A stretch of 64,000 nt of DNA from Actinoplanes utahensis. Lineage in GTDB: Bacteria; Actinomycetota; Actinomycetes; Mycobacteriales; Micromonosporaceae. The translations under genes were made by a program, and so were the position numbers. The notes under the pieces were generated by a model. The model made no database searches. It was not told the origin of the DNA and saw only the letters and a program-made list of their open reading frames with translations. The stretch lies in NCBI RefSeq assembly GCF_016862455.1, contig NZ_BOMZ01000081.1, positions 16,988 through 80,987 on the forward strand, written 5' to 3'. Shown in pieces: positions 49,757 to 58,295 of this stretch (position 1 is the first letter of the stretch; every line of letters starts with the position of its first letter).

Positions 49757-50776
49757 TCAACCGCCCGCCGCCGGGTCGCGGACGGTGGAGACCGCGCCGA
49801 TCGCCTCGGCGCGCTGCACCACGTCGGTGGCGAGCCGTTCACTGAACCCGGCGGCGAACCCGGTGATGGCCGCCAGGCCGAACGCCATCGTCGGCCCGGC
49901 CGTGGCGGTCGTCGAGCCGAGGATCCCGGCCACCAGACCGAGGTAGGCGACCACACCGAACGTGGCGCCGACCAGAGGGCGGACGGCGCCCAGGCAGATC
50001 AACCGGAGGCGTGACGGGGTGAACGTCAGCGCCACGCCATCCGCCGAGATGCGCTGGAACACGCTGGTGACGGCGCCCAGCGCGCCGAACACCAGCGAGC
50101 CGACCAGACCGGCGGGACTGACCACCTCGGGCCACAGGTTCGCGGTCAGCAGACCGAGCACGGTGGCCAGCCCGCACGTGATCAGCGCACCGGCCAGCAC
50201 ACCCTGGAAATAGGTGAACCCGCCCTCCCGCTCGACCAACTTGCTCACGTAGTGCTTGGCCTCAGTGACCTGGTTGCCGGCGGTGCCGGCCAGCGCGTCC
50301 GCGTCCGGGCTTCCGGCGGCGGCCTCGTCCGCGGCACGGAGCACGCGGGTCATGGCCGCATAAACGACATCCGTCGCCATCCGCAGGTCGGGCCTCGTCG
50401 ACGAGCGGCTGCCGAGCGCGGACATCGCCTGCATGGCGAGCGTGCCGCAGGTGGTCTCCATCACGACCAGGTGCGTGTCGGCTCGGTTCAGCACGGTGTG
50501 CAGGGCCCGGCTGCCGCCAGGTCCTTCGGTCAGCGCGCAACCGGCTACGCAGTGACGGCAGTAATAGGCGTTGAGCAGCTCTCCCTGCTGCTCGATGAAC
50601 CGGGCGCGGAGGGCGAGCTCGGCCGCACGCGCCTCCTCCCGGTGGCTGGGGTCATCGGTCGACTGGCGAGCCAGGATGACCTTCGCGAAGGCGATCCGGA
50701 CGCCGGGCTCCAACTGGTCCCACAGGTCCGGTAGCCGCACCGGTCCTGGCCAGCCGAAATCCGCAGGCTTCACCAT
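49757..50776 (-). CDS. uncharacterised protein with C-terminal membrane segments
   Basis: A 339-residue protein. The first 190 residues are soluble and helical, with an N-terminal LWDQLEPGVRIAFAKVILARQS, a four-Cys element AYYCRHCVAGCAL, and a C-terminal half with four hydrophobic segments (VLAGALITCGLATVLGLL, SLVFGALGAVTSVF, GVVAYLGLVAGILG and TMAFGLAAITGFAAGF). No family recognised. Its ATG overlaps the stop of the 54-residue upstream gene by 7 bp (ATGGTGA), so both are made together. It could be a sensor whose CxxC-type cluster binds zinc, but this is guesswork. Confidence 0.65.
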   Translation of the reverse strand: MVKPADFGWPGPVRLPDLWDQLEPGVRIAFAKVILARQSTDDPSHREEARAAELALRARFIEQQGELLNAYYCRHCVAGCALTEGPGGSRALHTVLNRADTHLVVMETTCGTLAMQAMSALGSRSSTRPDLRMATDVVYAAMTRVLRAADEAAAGSPDADALAGTAGNQVTEAKHYVSKLVEREGGFTYFQGVLAGALITCGLATVLGLLTANLWPEVVSPAGLVGSLVFGALGAVTSVFQRISADGVALTFTPSRLRLICLGAVRPLVGATFGVVAYLGLVAGILGSTTATAGPTMAFGLAAITGFAAGFSERLATDVVQRAEAIGAVSTVRDPAAGG

Positions 50777-50934
50777 CGCCGGAAGTCCCCGTCGTCGTAG
50801 CACCTGCTCTCGGCCTCGGGGCCGGAGGGCTCGACGGCGTCGACAGGGTTGCCGGAGTCCCGTTCCTGCTGCTCGGCCTGCGGCTTCTCGGGCTCCGGAA
50901 CGTTTCGAGGCGATGGTTCGGGATCGACGAACAT
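50770..50934 (-). CDS. 54-residue acidic small protein, translationally coupled
   Basis: MFVDPEPSPRNVPEPEKPQA continues into EQQERDSGNPVDAVEPSGPE and AESRCYDDGDFRRW, stopping at 50770. The start ATG 50934 follows GGAGG, and the stop overlaps the next gene by 7 bp. The peptide is Pro/Glu/Asp-rich and looks disordered, ending in an aromatic/basic motif (CYDDGDFRRW). Strong ribosome site and exact coupling argue that it is translated. Function unknown; it may regulate or partner the membrane protein that follows. Confidence 0.65.
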   Translation of the reverse strand: MFVDPEPSPRNVPEPEKPQAEQQERDSGNPVDAVEPSGPEAESRCYDDGDFRRW

Positions 50935-51081
50935 GGCGGCCTCCAAGCTCCATCATGAAGCGATGACCTGAGCCGACGTTACCGCTGGTGGAACGGCCCG
51001 GTCGTGTCGGATCGCCGATACCGCCGGGTGAACCGGCCGGCCCGTGTGCTCGGGGAGGGTGGGACCCGCGAGACTGCCGGG

Positions 51082-51189
51082 ATGTCTGGCCGCACCGCGC
51101 TGGGGATCCTCGAATACCTCGGTCACTTCGTGGTCGCCATGATCCGGCACTGGACGGCCCCGCAGGCTTGGCGGCACCCGGCGGGATAG
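51082..51189 (+). other. possible 35-residue small open frame
   Basis: In the 295-bp gap between the coupled gene pair and the BlaI gene, the plus strand reads MSGRTALGILEYLGHFVVAM and ends IRHWTAPQAWRHPAG, stop at 51189. The first part is an amphipathic or membrane-active helix and codon third positions are mostly G/C. There is no ribosome site, so it is listed only as a candidate. Confidence 0.25.
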
Positions 51190-51229
51190 GGTCCACCGGC
51201 GTGGGATCGAGGGCCGATATGCTCTCGGC

Positions 51230-51598
51230 GTGCCGCACGAAGAGGGGCGCCGGCCGGCCGGTGCGCTGGAAGCCGAGGTGCTCCGGGTGCTGGTCGCGGC
51301 CGCGGAGCCGCTGACCCCGCGGGACGTGCTGGCCCGGCTGTCGGCGCCGCTGTCGTACAGCACCGTGGTGACGATCCTGACCCGGATGTACGACAAGTCG
51401 ATGGTGGCCCGCTACAAGGACGGGCGGAGTTTCCGGTACGCCCCGCTCACCGACGAGTCGTCGGTCGCGGCGGAGCGGATGAGCGCCGCCCTCGGCGCCG
51501 GAACGGATCGAGCGACGGTGTTGCGGCGGTTCGTGGCGGGCCTGCGGCCGGGCGACGAGGACCTGCTGCGCCGGCTGCTCACCGACGACCAGGGATAG
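51230..51598 (+). CDS. BlaI/MecI-family repressor
   Basis: A 122-residue winged-helix repressor from GTG 51230: LEAEVLRVLVAAAEPLTPRDVLARL, then YSTVVTILTRMYDKSMVARYKDGRSFRYAPL is the BlaI DNA-binding signature. BlaI repressors are cleaved by the partner M56 membrane peptidase upon signal; that gene follows in convergent orientation. A TACA-N3-TGTA palindrome upstream of the peptidase gene may be a target. Confidence 0.87.
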   Translation: MPHEEGRRPAGALEAEVLRVLVAAAEPLTPRDVLARLSAPLSYSTVVTILTRMYDKSMVARYKDGRSFRYAPLTDESSVAAERMSAALGAGTDRATVLRRFVAGLRPGDEDLLRRLLTDDQG

Positions 51599-51611
51599 AC
51601 CCGCCGGGGTC

Positions 51612-52532
51612 TCAGGACGCGGCGGCCAGCAGCTCACCCAGGTCGATCACGCATTCGGCGGTCCAGACCAGGGCGAACGTGGCGATCGCGGCGGGGATCG
51701 CCAGCAGCGGCCGGGGCGCCGGGCGGCGCGGGGTGAGCAGCGACGCGACCCGGCGCGGGACGGTGCCGGCGCGGCTCAGGTCGGTGCGGGACGGGGCGAC
51801 GCGCAGCCGGCCGGCCCGGTGGGTGTACTCGGAGACGAGCGCGGCCGTGCCGACGGCGTGGGCGACGGTGCGGCGGTCGGCGATCTCGGTGGCGGCGCGT
51901 TCGTCGGCGGCGCGCTCGACCAGGTGATCGAACTGGCGCACGAGCAGGCGGAACGCCGGGTGGACGGCGGCCGACAGGTGCACCAGCAGGACCATCAGGT
52001 GGTGGCGGGCGTGCAGGTGGGCGCGTTCGTGGGCGAGCAGGGCCGCGAACCGGTGGTCGTCGAGGGCGGCGCGCATGCCGGTGGTGACGACGATCCGGCC
52101 GGGGGAGCCGGGGACGGCGAACGCCTCGGCGCGGTCGTCGTCGACGGTGACCACGCCGTCGGTGGCGGTCAGGGCGGTGAACCGGCGGGCGTAGGCGGTG
52201 TCCCGGCGGTGGATGCGCACGACATGGACGATCCCGGTCACGGCGGCGGCCAGCAGGACCAGCGACAGCCAGGACGCCCACGGTTCGGCGGCGGTGTCGG
52301 CACGCACGTACGCGTCGGAGAGGCCCAGCAGGGCGCCGGTGACCGGCAGCTCGGCGACGGCCTTGAGGGCGAACACACCGAGGGTGAGCAGCACCGCGGC
52401 CGCGGTGGCGGCCAGCGACGTGACCAGGAACGCCACCGCTGTCTCGGGCCGCAGCCGGTCGGCGAGAAGGCGGATCGCCAGGGCGATCAGAACTGGGCAG
52501 ATCAGGATCTCCCAGAGGAAATGGTCGAACAT
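51612..52532 (-). CDS. M56-family membrane metallopeptidase (BlaR1-like)
   Basis: A 306-residue membrane protein with hydrophobic segments at both ends and a cytoplasmic zinc-peptidase core. VVVTTGMRAALDDHRFAALLAHERAHLHARHH carries the HExxH-like HERAH motif; ERAADERAA follows. It lacks the extracellular penicillin-binding domain of classical BlaR1. ATG 52532 follows GAGGAG. It likely cleaves or controls the BlaI repressor. It is convergent with that gene and divergent from efeU. Confidence 0.85.
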   Translation of the reverse strand: MFDHFLWEILICPVLIALAIRLLADRLRPETAVAFLVTSLAATAAAVLLTLGVFALKAVAELPVTGALLGLSDAYVRADTAAEPWASWLSLVLLAAAVTGIVHVVRIHRRDTAYARRFTALTATDGVVTVDDDRAEAFAVPGSPGRIVVTTGMRAALDDHRFAALLAHERAHLHARHHLMVLLVHLSAAVHPAFRLLVRQFDHLVERAADERAATEIADRRTVAHAVGTAALVSEYTHRAGRLRVAPSRTDLSRAGTVPRRVASLLTPRRPAPRPLLAIPAAIATFALVWTAECVIDLGELLAAAS

Positions 52533-52591
52533 CGCGGACTCCTCGCGGGTGGATCCGCAGTGTCCCACAGGGGGAGGGGGGCCCTGGACAG

Positions 52592-52646
52592 TCAGGCAAG
52601 CCAACCCTAATCTACAGTCTGTAGTAGATAGCTTAGGCAATCCTAA
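52592..52646 (+). promoter_or_regulatory. two IdeR/DtxR-like iron boxes upstream of efeU
   Basis: Sites TCAGGCAAGCCAACCCTAA (52592-52610) and ATAGCTTAGGCAATCCTAA (52628-52646) match the 19-bp IdeR consensus TTAGGTTAGSCTAACCTAA at about 14 and 15 positions. The second ends 13 bp before the efeU ATG. Iron-dependent repression of efeUOB is the expected outcome. Confidence 0.7.
52612..52624. promoter_or_regulatory. TACA-N3-TGTA palindrome (BlaI-type)
   Basis: CTACA-GTC-TGTAG is a perfect dyad lying between the two iron boxes, about 80 bp upstream of the M56 gene. BlaI/MecI operators share TACA/TGTA half sites, so the BlaI protein encoded at 51230 may bind here. The operator could also belong to an unknown factor. 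Confidence 0.4.
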
Positions 52647-52659
52647 TGAAGTGGGGAAC

Positions 52660-53547
52660 ATGCTCGCCACCTACCTGATCGGCCTCCGGGAGGGGCTCGA
52701 GGCCACCCTGGTGGTCAGCATCCTGGTGGCCTTCCTGGTCAAGGCCGGCCGCACCGACCGGCTGCCGCAGGTCTGGGCCGGTGTCGGCGCCGCCGTCGCG
52801 TTGTCGGTCGGGTTCGGATGGCTGCTCAGCTACACCTCCACGACCCTGCTGCGCGACTACGACCAGCGGGAGCTGTTCGAGGCGATCACGTCGATCCTGG
52901 CCGTCGTCTTCGTCACCGCGATGATCTTCTGGATGCGCCGGGCGGCCCGGTCGATCGCCGGTGAGCTGCGCGGCAAGCTCGCCGACGCGCTCGCGGTCGG
53001 GTCGGTGGCGGTCGCCGGGATGGCGTTCCTCGCGGTCGTCCGGGAGGGCCTGGAGACGTCGCTGATCTTCTACTCGGCGGTCCAGGGCGCGGAGGTCGAC
53101 GACGGCCCGCTGTGGTCACTGCTGGGCGGCATCCTCACGGCGGTCCTCATCGGTCTCCTGATGTACGCGACCGCGGTCCGCATCGATCTGACGGTCTTCT
53201 TCACCGTCACCGGCGTCCTGCTGATCCTGGTCGCCGCCGGGATCCTCAAGTACGGGATCCACGATCTGCAGGAGTCCGGCGTCCTGCCCGGCCTGAACGC
53301 CCTGGCCTACGACGTCAGCGGCGTGCTCGACCCGTCCGCCTGGTACACCGCGCTGCTCACCGGCATGTTCAACGTCACGCCGACCGCCAGCGTCGTGGAG
53401 ACCGTCGCGTGGTGCGCGTACGCCGTACCCGTGCTGGTGCTCTTCCTCACCGACCGCAACCGCAATCGCAACCGCAACACTAGGAGTGACCGTGCGTCCG
53501 ACGAACCTGCTCGCCCTGCTGACCCTGGGGTCGCTCGCCGCCTGTAG
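52660..53547 (+). CDS. efeU: FTR1-type iron permease
   Basis: A 295-residue seven-helix permease. The two REGLE motifs of FTR1/EfeU iron transporters are at GLREGLEATLVVSILVAF and VVREGLETSLIFYS, placed in the first and fourth membrane segments. It imports ferric iron coupled to the EfeO/EfeB components. ATG 52660 follows GTGGGG. The tail is Asn/Arg-rich (DRNRNRNRN) and extends 56 bp into efeO in another frame. Two IdeR-like boxes precede it. Confidence 0.92.
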   Translation: MLATYLIGLREGLEATLVVSILVAFLVKAGRTDRLPQVWAGVGAAVALSVGFGWLLSYTSTTLLRDYDQRELFEAITSILAVVFVTAMIFWMRRAARSIAGELRGKLADALAVGSVAVAGMAFLAVVREGLETSLIFYSAVQGAEVDDGPLWSLLGGILTAVLIGLLMYATAVRIDLTVFFTVTGVLLILVAAGILKYGIHDLQESGVLPGLNALAYDVSGVLDPSAWYTALLTGMFNVTPTASVVETVAWCAYAVPVLVLFLTDRNRNRNRNTRSDRASDEPARPADPGVARRL

Positions 53548-54616
53548 TTCCGGTGGCTCCGGCGCCGAGCAGGCCGCCGGCGGACCGATCGCGGTCAAGG
53601 CCACCGACACCGGCTGTGAGGTCGCCAGGACCCAGGTGGATGCCGGGACCAGCGTCTTCGCCATCACCAACGGCGGGCAGAAGGTCACCGAGTTCTACGT
53701 GTACGCGCCCGGCGACCGGGTGATGGCCGAGGTGGAGAACATCGCCCCGGGCCTGTCCCGGAACCTGCACGTGGAACTGCCCGCCGGCACCTACGAGACC
53801 GCCTGCAAACCCGGCATGACCGGCAAGGGCATCCGCGGGCAGCTGACCGTGTCGGGTTCGGCCGCGCCGCTCACCGACGACGCGGCGCTGCTCGCCGCCA
53901 CCGACAGCTACTCGCGGTACGTGAAGAGCCAGACCGCCGCCCTGGAGGAGAAGACGGCCGAGTTCGTCGCGGCGGTCAAGGCCGGTGACGTGGCGAAGTC
54001 GAAGGCGCTGTTCCCGGTGGCCCGCACCTACTGGGAGCGGATCGAGCCGGTCGCGGAGATCTTCGGCGACCTGGACCCGCGGACCGACGGCCGTGAGGAG
54101 GTCACCGAGGAGGGCCTGAAGTTCGGTGGCTTCCACAAGATCGAGCAGGATCTCTGGCAGACCGGTGACATCTCGAAGTCGGGACCGATCGCCGACCAGC
54201 TGATGGCCGACGTCAAGGAGGTCGTGACCAAGGCGAACGCCGAGAAGCTGTCCCCGCTGCAGCTGGCCAACGGGGCCAAGGCACTGCTCGACGAGGTCGC
54301 CTCCGGCAAGATCACCGGCGAGGAGGACCGCTACTCGCACACCGACCTGTGGGACTTCAACGCCAACATCGACGGCTCGAAGGCCGCCATCGCGTCGCTG
54401 CGGCCGGTCCTCGAGGAACGGGACCCGGCACTGGTGAAGACCCTCGACACCGAGTTCGCCAACGTGGACGCGACGCTCGGCAAGCACCGGGCCGGCGACG
54501 GCTGGAAGCTGCACACCGACCTGTCGCAGGCCGACCTCAAAGAGCTCACCGACGCGATCAACGCGCTCGCCGAGCCGATCAGCCGGGTGGCGGCGGTCGT
54601 CGCCAAGAAGGCATGA
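53492..54616 (+). CDS. efeO: EfeO iron-binding lipoprotein (cupredoxin plus M75)
   Basis: A 374-residue lipoprotein with lipobox LAAC near residue 16. An N-terminal cupredoxin-like domain (VKATDTGCEVARTQVDAGTSVFAITNGG) precedes a peptidase-M75/imelysin domain with YVKSQTAALEEKTAEFVAAV and GGFHKIEQDLW, the HxxE metal site of EfeO. It binds periplasmic-face iron and passes it to EfeU. GTG 53492 with TAGGAG upstream; GTG 53486 would overlap the ribosome site. It overlaps efeU by 56 bp and efeB by 4 bp. Confidence 0.9.
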   Translation: MRPTNLLALLTLGSLAACSSGGSGAEQAAGGPIAVKATDTGCEVARTQVDAGTSVFAITNGGQKVTEFYVYAPGDRVMAEVENIAPGLSRNLHVELPAGTYETACKPGMTGKGIRGQLTVSGSAAPLTDDAALLAATDSYSRYVKSQTAALEEKTAEFVAAVKAGDVAKSKALFPVARTYWERIEPVAEIFGDLDPRTDGREEVTEEGLKFGGFHKIEQDLWQTGDISKSGPIADQLMADVKEVVTKANAEKLSPLQLANGAKALLDEVASGKITGEEDRYSHTDLWDFNANIDGSKAAIASLRPVLEERDPALVKTLDTEFANVDATLGKHRAGDGWKLHTDLSQADLKELTDAINALAEPISRVAAVVAKKA

Positions 54617-55851
54617 TCACCCGCCGTCGCGCCCTCGCCCTCGGCGGTGTGGGCGCGGCCGGTCTCGCCGGCGCCGGCGCGGCGCTGATCAGCCGCGGGG
54701 GCTCCGAGGCGGTGACGGACGCCGTCGCCTTCACCGGTCCGCACCAGGCCGGGATCGTCACCCCGGCACAGGACCGGCTGCACTTCGTCGCGTTCGACGT
54801 GGTCACCAAGGACCGCGAGCGCCTGGTCCGCACCCTGCGGGAGTGGACGGCGGCCGCGGCCCGGATGACCGCCGGGCTCGACGCCGGGGAGATCGGGGCG
54901 GTCGACGGGATGCCGGAGGCGCCGCCGGACGACACCGGCGAGGCGATCGGGCTGCCCGCGTCCGCACTGACCCTCACCGTCGGGTTCGGGCCCACCCTGT
55001 TCCGGGACGCGACCGGCAAGGACCGGTTCGGGATCGCCGGAAAGCTGCCGGCCGCGCTCGAGCCGCTGCCGAGGTTCACCGGCGACACCCTCGACGAGGC
55101 GATCTCCGGCGGCGACATCGCGATCCAGGCCTGCGCCAACGATCCGCAGGTCGCCGTGCACGCGATCCGCAACCTGGCGCGGATCGGGATGGGCACGGTC
55201 AGCGTCCGGTGGTCCCAGCTCGGGTTCGGGCGTACGTCGTCGACCGCGACCGGGCAGGCCACCCCGCGCAACCTGTTCGGCTTCAAGGACGGCACCCGCA
55301 ACCTCAAGGCCGAGCAGGAGGACCTGCTCCGCGAACACCTGTGGGTGCCGGACGGCGACGGCCCGGACTGGATGACCGGCGGCTCCTACCTGGTCACCCG
55401 CAAGATCCGGATGCTGATCGAGACGTGGGACCGGTCGTCGCTGGCCGAACAGGAGGCGATCGTCGGCCGGCACAAGGGCACCGGCGCGCCGCTCGGCGCC
55501 GCCGGCGAGTTCGACGAGCCGGACCTCACCGCCGTCGGCGCGGACGGGACGGACCTGATCCCGGCCACCGCGCACGTGCGGCTGGCGCATCCGGACACCA
55601 ACAACGGGGCGCGGATGCTGCGCCGCGGCTACAACTTCGTCGACGGGTCGGACGGGCTGGGGCGCCTGGACGCGGGACTGTTCTTCATCGCGTTCCAGCG
55701 CGACCCGCGCACGGGGTTCGTCCCGGTGCAGCGCAGCCTGGCCGCCAGCGACGAGATGAACGAGTACGTCCGGCACGTCTCCAGCGGGCTCTTCGCCTGC
55801 CCGCCGGGCGTCACCGGCGGCGGCTGGTGGGGAGACCGGCTGTTCGCGTGA
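54613..55851 (+). CDS. efeB: Dyp-type heme peroxidase of iron uptake
   Basis: A 412-residue peroxidase. TRRRALALGGVGAAGLAGAG is a twin-arginine signal; the Dyp motif GFKDGTRN supplies the distal Asp, and the late DTNNGARMLRRGYNF and FFIAFQRDPRTGFVPVQR segments are family hallmarks; the proximal heme His is probably in the TAHVRLAHP segment. In the Efe system it uses heme and peroxide to help iron release or oxidation. ATG 54613 overlaps the efeO stop (ATGA), completing the efeUOB operon. Confidence 0.92.
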   Translation: MITRRRALALGGVGAAGLAGAGAALISRGGSEAVTDAVAFTGPHQAGIVTPAQDRLHFVAFDVVTKDRERLVRTLREWTAAAARMTAGLDAGEIGAVDGMPEAPPDDTGEAIGLPASALTLTVGFGPTLFRDATGKDRFGIAGKLPAALEPLPRFTGDTLDEAISGGDIAIQACANDPQVAVHAIRNLARIGMGTVSVRWSQLGFGRTSSTATGQATPRNLFGFKDGTRNLKAEQEDLLREHLWVPDGDGPDWMTGGSYLVTRKIRMLIETWDRSSLAEQEAIVGRHKGTGAPLGAAGEFDEPDLTAVGADGTDLIPATAHVRLAHPDTNNGARMLRRGYNFVDGSDGLGRLDAGLFFIAFQRDPRTGFVPVQRSLAASDEMNEYVRHVSSGLFACPPGVTGGGWWGDRLFA

Positions 55852-55986
55852 ACGCACGGCTGAGGTGATCCCGCACCGGGCCGGCCGGTTCCCCGGCAAC
55901 GCGCCGGCAGGCAGGGCGCTGCGCCGCTGAAGCCCACCGAGCCGGGCCCGGTCGGGCGGCCGGACACCGCCGGCAGCAGGGCGATC

Positions 55987-56012
55987 GCCGGCCCGCGCAC
56001 CTGCGGGCCGGC
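55987..56012. terminator. hairpin between efeB and the convergent gene
   Basis: GCCGGCCCGC and GCGGGCCGGC form a perfect 10-bp stem with a 6-nt loop in the 213-bp gap between convergent genes. Confidence 0.6.
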
Positions 56013-56064
56013 GCCGCTGTCCACTCGCACCCGGCCCGCGCCGGCCGCCCGGAGGCGTGCCGGC

Positions 56065-57255
56065 TCAGCGCGCGGCCAGGTGATCCAGCATCGCCCGGTG
56101 GGATCGGCGGGTGGCCTTCCTGCCGCTGGTGTAGAGGTAGGGCCACTGCTCGCCGTCGTAGGAGCCCTCGACCATCCCCAGCTCCCGGACCAGCCCGTTG
56201 ACGAACGCCGCCCCGGTGATCGTCAGGCCGAGCGCGTTCATCACACCCTGATCCTGGCCGAACTGCCCGGCCGTCAGGGCCGCGCCGCCCGTGGCCAGCA
56301 GGGTCCCGGTGACGGCCCCGGCACCGTCGAGGTACCCGGCCAGGCCGCGGCGCCTGGACTGCCGGGCCTTCAGCGCCAGGTCTCGCATCAGGGCGTTCTG
56401 GTCGATGGTGGACCCGCCCTCGATCAGCGTCTTGAACCCGACCAGCCAGTCGATCAGCGCATCATGGCCCTTCCGGCGGATGAACGGCAGCACCCGATGA
56501 TCGTCGCGGCACTCGTCGAGACGTTCCAGCACCTCCAGCAGCTGCTCGGCCAGGGCGTCGGTGGGCGCGGAACGCGGCGGGAGGTCCGCGGCGGGTGGCG
56601 CGGCGCCGCCGAGACGGGACTCGGTGAGGATCTCCAGGAACCGGCTGTCCGCTCGGCTGAGCAGGAACGGCACATCCGCGGCGGCGTCCCGGACCGCCTG
56701 ACCGTGGTTGCGGGCGTCACGCAGGATCCGCAGGGTCGCCACCTCGGGATCCATGTTCTCCCGCTGGATGGCCTCGAGGGTGCCGCCCGGGATGCAGTCG
56801 GCCACATCCGGCCGGGCCAGCACCCGCTGCCAGAACCCGATCAGGCCGGCATCCCGCGACAGCGTCCTCTCCGCCCAGTCCCGGCCCGGCTCCTCCTCGG
56901 CGACGATCACCGTCCGGGCGTTCGGGTCGGCGACGTGCAACTCGTTGATGTAGAGACGGTGGATCTCACCGTCGATCTCGTCGTCCCAGGCGGCCACGGC
57001 CCAGGTCTCCGCACGCCGGTTGCGGTAGGACCGGTCCAGCAGCCAGCGCTCCCGGCCCATGATGCGGATCAGGCCCTCCCGCAGCAGCACCAGGAACTCC
57101 TCGATCGCGATGCTGCTGTGGGCGCGCAGCATCACACTGGACGGCGCCCACAGGACCAGCGGTCTACTGCCGGCGACGAGCCGGTGCAGGTTGGCGTAAC
57201 CGGCCTCGCCGTACTCACTGATGTGGCAGAACGTACGGAACACCGACGCCGTCAT
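56065..57255 (-). CDS. uncharacterised protein with C-terminal hydrophobic region
   Basis: A 396-residue protein beginning MTASVFRTFCHISEYGEAGY. The first 150 residues form a compact domain (ALVLWAPSSVMLRAHSS-like strand, LLREGLIRIMGRERWLLD, RLYINELHVAD), then a helical charged middle, and a C-terminal pair of hydrophobic segments (GTLLATGGAALTAGQ and NALGLTITGAAFVNGLV). No family recognised. Its ATG overlaps the stop of the cupin gene (ATGA), so the two form a unit. The layout, a soluble sensor-like domain plus a membrane-active tail, is reminiscent of effector proteins, but this is only inference. Confidence 0.6.
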   Translation of the reverse strand: MTASVFRTFCHISEYGEAGYANLHRLVAGSRPLVLWAPSSVMLRAHSSIAIEEFLVLLREGLIRIMGRERWLLDRSYRNRRAETWAVAAWDDEIDGEIHRLYINELHVADPNARTVIVAEEEPGRDWAERTLSRDAGLIGFWQRVLARPDVADCIPGGTLEAIQRENMDPEVATLRILRDARNHGQAVRDAAADVPFLLSRADSRFLEILTESRLGGAAPPAADLPPRSAPTDALAEQLLEVLERLDECRDDHRVLPFIRRKGHDALIDWLVGFKTLIEGGSTIDQNALMRDLALKARQSRRRGLAGYLDGAGAVTGTLLATGGAALTAGQFGQDQGVMNALGLTITGAAFVNGLVRELGMVEGSYDGEQWPYLYTSGRKATRRSHRAMLDHLAAR

Positions 57256-57653
57256 GTGAGCGGCGCCGGGATGATGTCCGGGTCGTCGATGTCGTAGGCC
57301 ACCGGCGACAGCGTCGTCAGCGTCAGATCCGCGGCACCGGTGTTCCGGACGGCGTGCGCCACGAACGGCGGAACCATCACCGTGACACTGCCGCGCCCGG
57401 TGAACGTCCGGTGCTGAGGCGCACCGCCCGGCTCGCACCAGTGCAGCTCCCACTCGTCGCTGTGCAGTGCCGCGAGGATCTCCCACTTGCGGGCGTGCGC
57501 GTGGTTGCCGCGGACCGCTCCCGGCACGACGGTCATCAAGTGGACGTCGGCGACGCCACCGAGTTCGGCCAGCGCCTTCGGGCTCACGGAATGGGCGAGA
57601 CCGCGCGGGTCGCCGGCTTCCGCTTCGACGGTGATCTCGAAGCCAGGTGTCAT
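57252..57653 (-). CDS. WxcM/FdtA-like cupin
   Basis: A 133-residue single cupin domain. PGAVRGNHAHARKWEILAALHSDEWELHW and VPPFVAHAVRNTGAADLTLTTLSP fit the sugar 3,4-ketoisomerase (FdtA/QdtA, WxcM-like) pattern, including the conserved GNHAH. Those enzymes isomerise dTDP-sugars in glycan biosynthesis, but no sugar-nucleotide genes are near, so the domain may have another role. It is coupled to the preceding uncharacterised gene (4-bp overlap) and divergent from the YciI-like gene. Confidence 0.7.
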   Translation of the reverse strand: MTPGFEITVEAEAGDPRGLAHSVSPKALAELGGVADVHLMTVVPGAVRGNHAHARKWEILAALHSDEWELHWCEPGGAPQHRTFTGRGSVTVMVPPFVAHAVRNTGAADLTLTTLSPVAYDIDDPDIIPAPLT

Positions 57654-57730
57654 CCCTGCACAGTGGCAGCACCAGGCGGGCGTCACAAGGCGGCACCCAC
57701 CCGCCGGACGGATCTCGGCAGACTGCGGGC

Positions 57731-58291
57731 ATGGAATTCCTGTGCTACCACCGGGATCGGGCGGGGTCGATGGCGTTGCGGGCGGCGCTGGGGGAGCAAC
57801 ACTGGGCCTACATGGACCGGTTCGCGGACCGGCTGATCGCCCGAGGACCCACGTTCGCGGCCGATGGGGAGACGGCCACCGGCAGCCTGCACATCGTCGA
57901 CCTGCCCGATCCGCCGGCCGCCCGGGCGTTCGCCTTCGAGGAGCCCAACCATCAGGCCGGCGTCTACCGGGACGTTCTGCTACGCCGATGGGCCAACCTG
58001 CTGGGCCGTACCATGTGGGACTTCCCCGGCGGCCGTACCGGCGGCAACCGGTACCTGGTGATCGGCCTGGGCGCGGGGGAGGGCGTTGATCTGGTCGTGC
58101 CGGCGGATCGTGACGAGCTGATCGCCTACGGGCCGTTGCTGTCCGACGACGCCGCGGCGTGGCTGGGCACGGCCCTGCTGATCCGCGCGCCGAACCCGGA
58201 CGCCGCACGCGCGGTGCTGACCGTGGACCGGTACGCCGCCGTCGAGGTGCACGACTGGGAGTTCGGCGGTCGGAGACAGCCGCGGCCATGA
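57731..58291 (+). CDS. YciI-like protein
   Basis: A 186-residue protein whose first 95 residues match the YciI/YCII domain: FLCYHRDRAGSMALRAALGEQHWAYMDRF, ARGPTFAADGETATGSLHIVDLPDPPAARAFAFEEPNHQAGVYRDVLLRRW. YciI domains act as small ligand-binding or isomerase-like modules. The second half (YLVIGLGAGEGVDLVVPADRDE) may be a second, diverged copy. It is followed 5 bp later by the NACHT gene in the same direction. Confidence 0.75.
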   Translation: MEFLCYHRDRAGSMALRAALGEQHWAYMDRFADRLIARGPTFAADGETATGSLHIVDLPDPPAARAFAFEEPNHQAGVYRDVLLRRWANLLGRTMWDFPGGRTGGNRYLVIGLGAGEGVDLVVPADRDELIAYGPLLSDDAAAWLGTALLIRAPNPDAARAVLTVDRYAAVEVHDWEFGGRRQPRP

Positions 58292-58295
58292 TGGG

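Noticed and set aside
52198..52660. A long plus-strand frame extending efeU upstream to 52198
   Set aside because: The extension is antisense to the M56 gene and lacks protein character; ATG 52660 starts a normal EfeU with a ribosome site.
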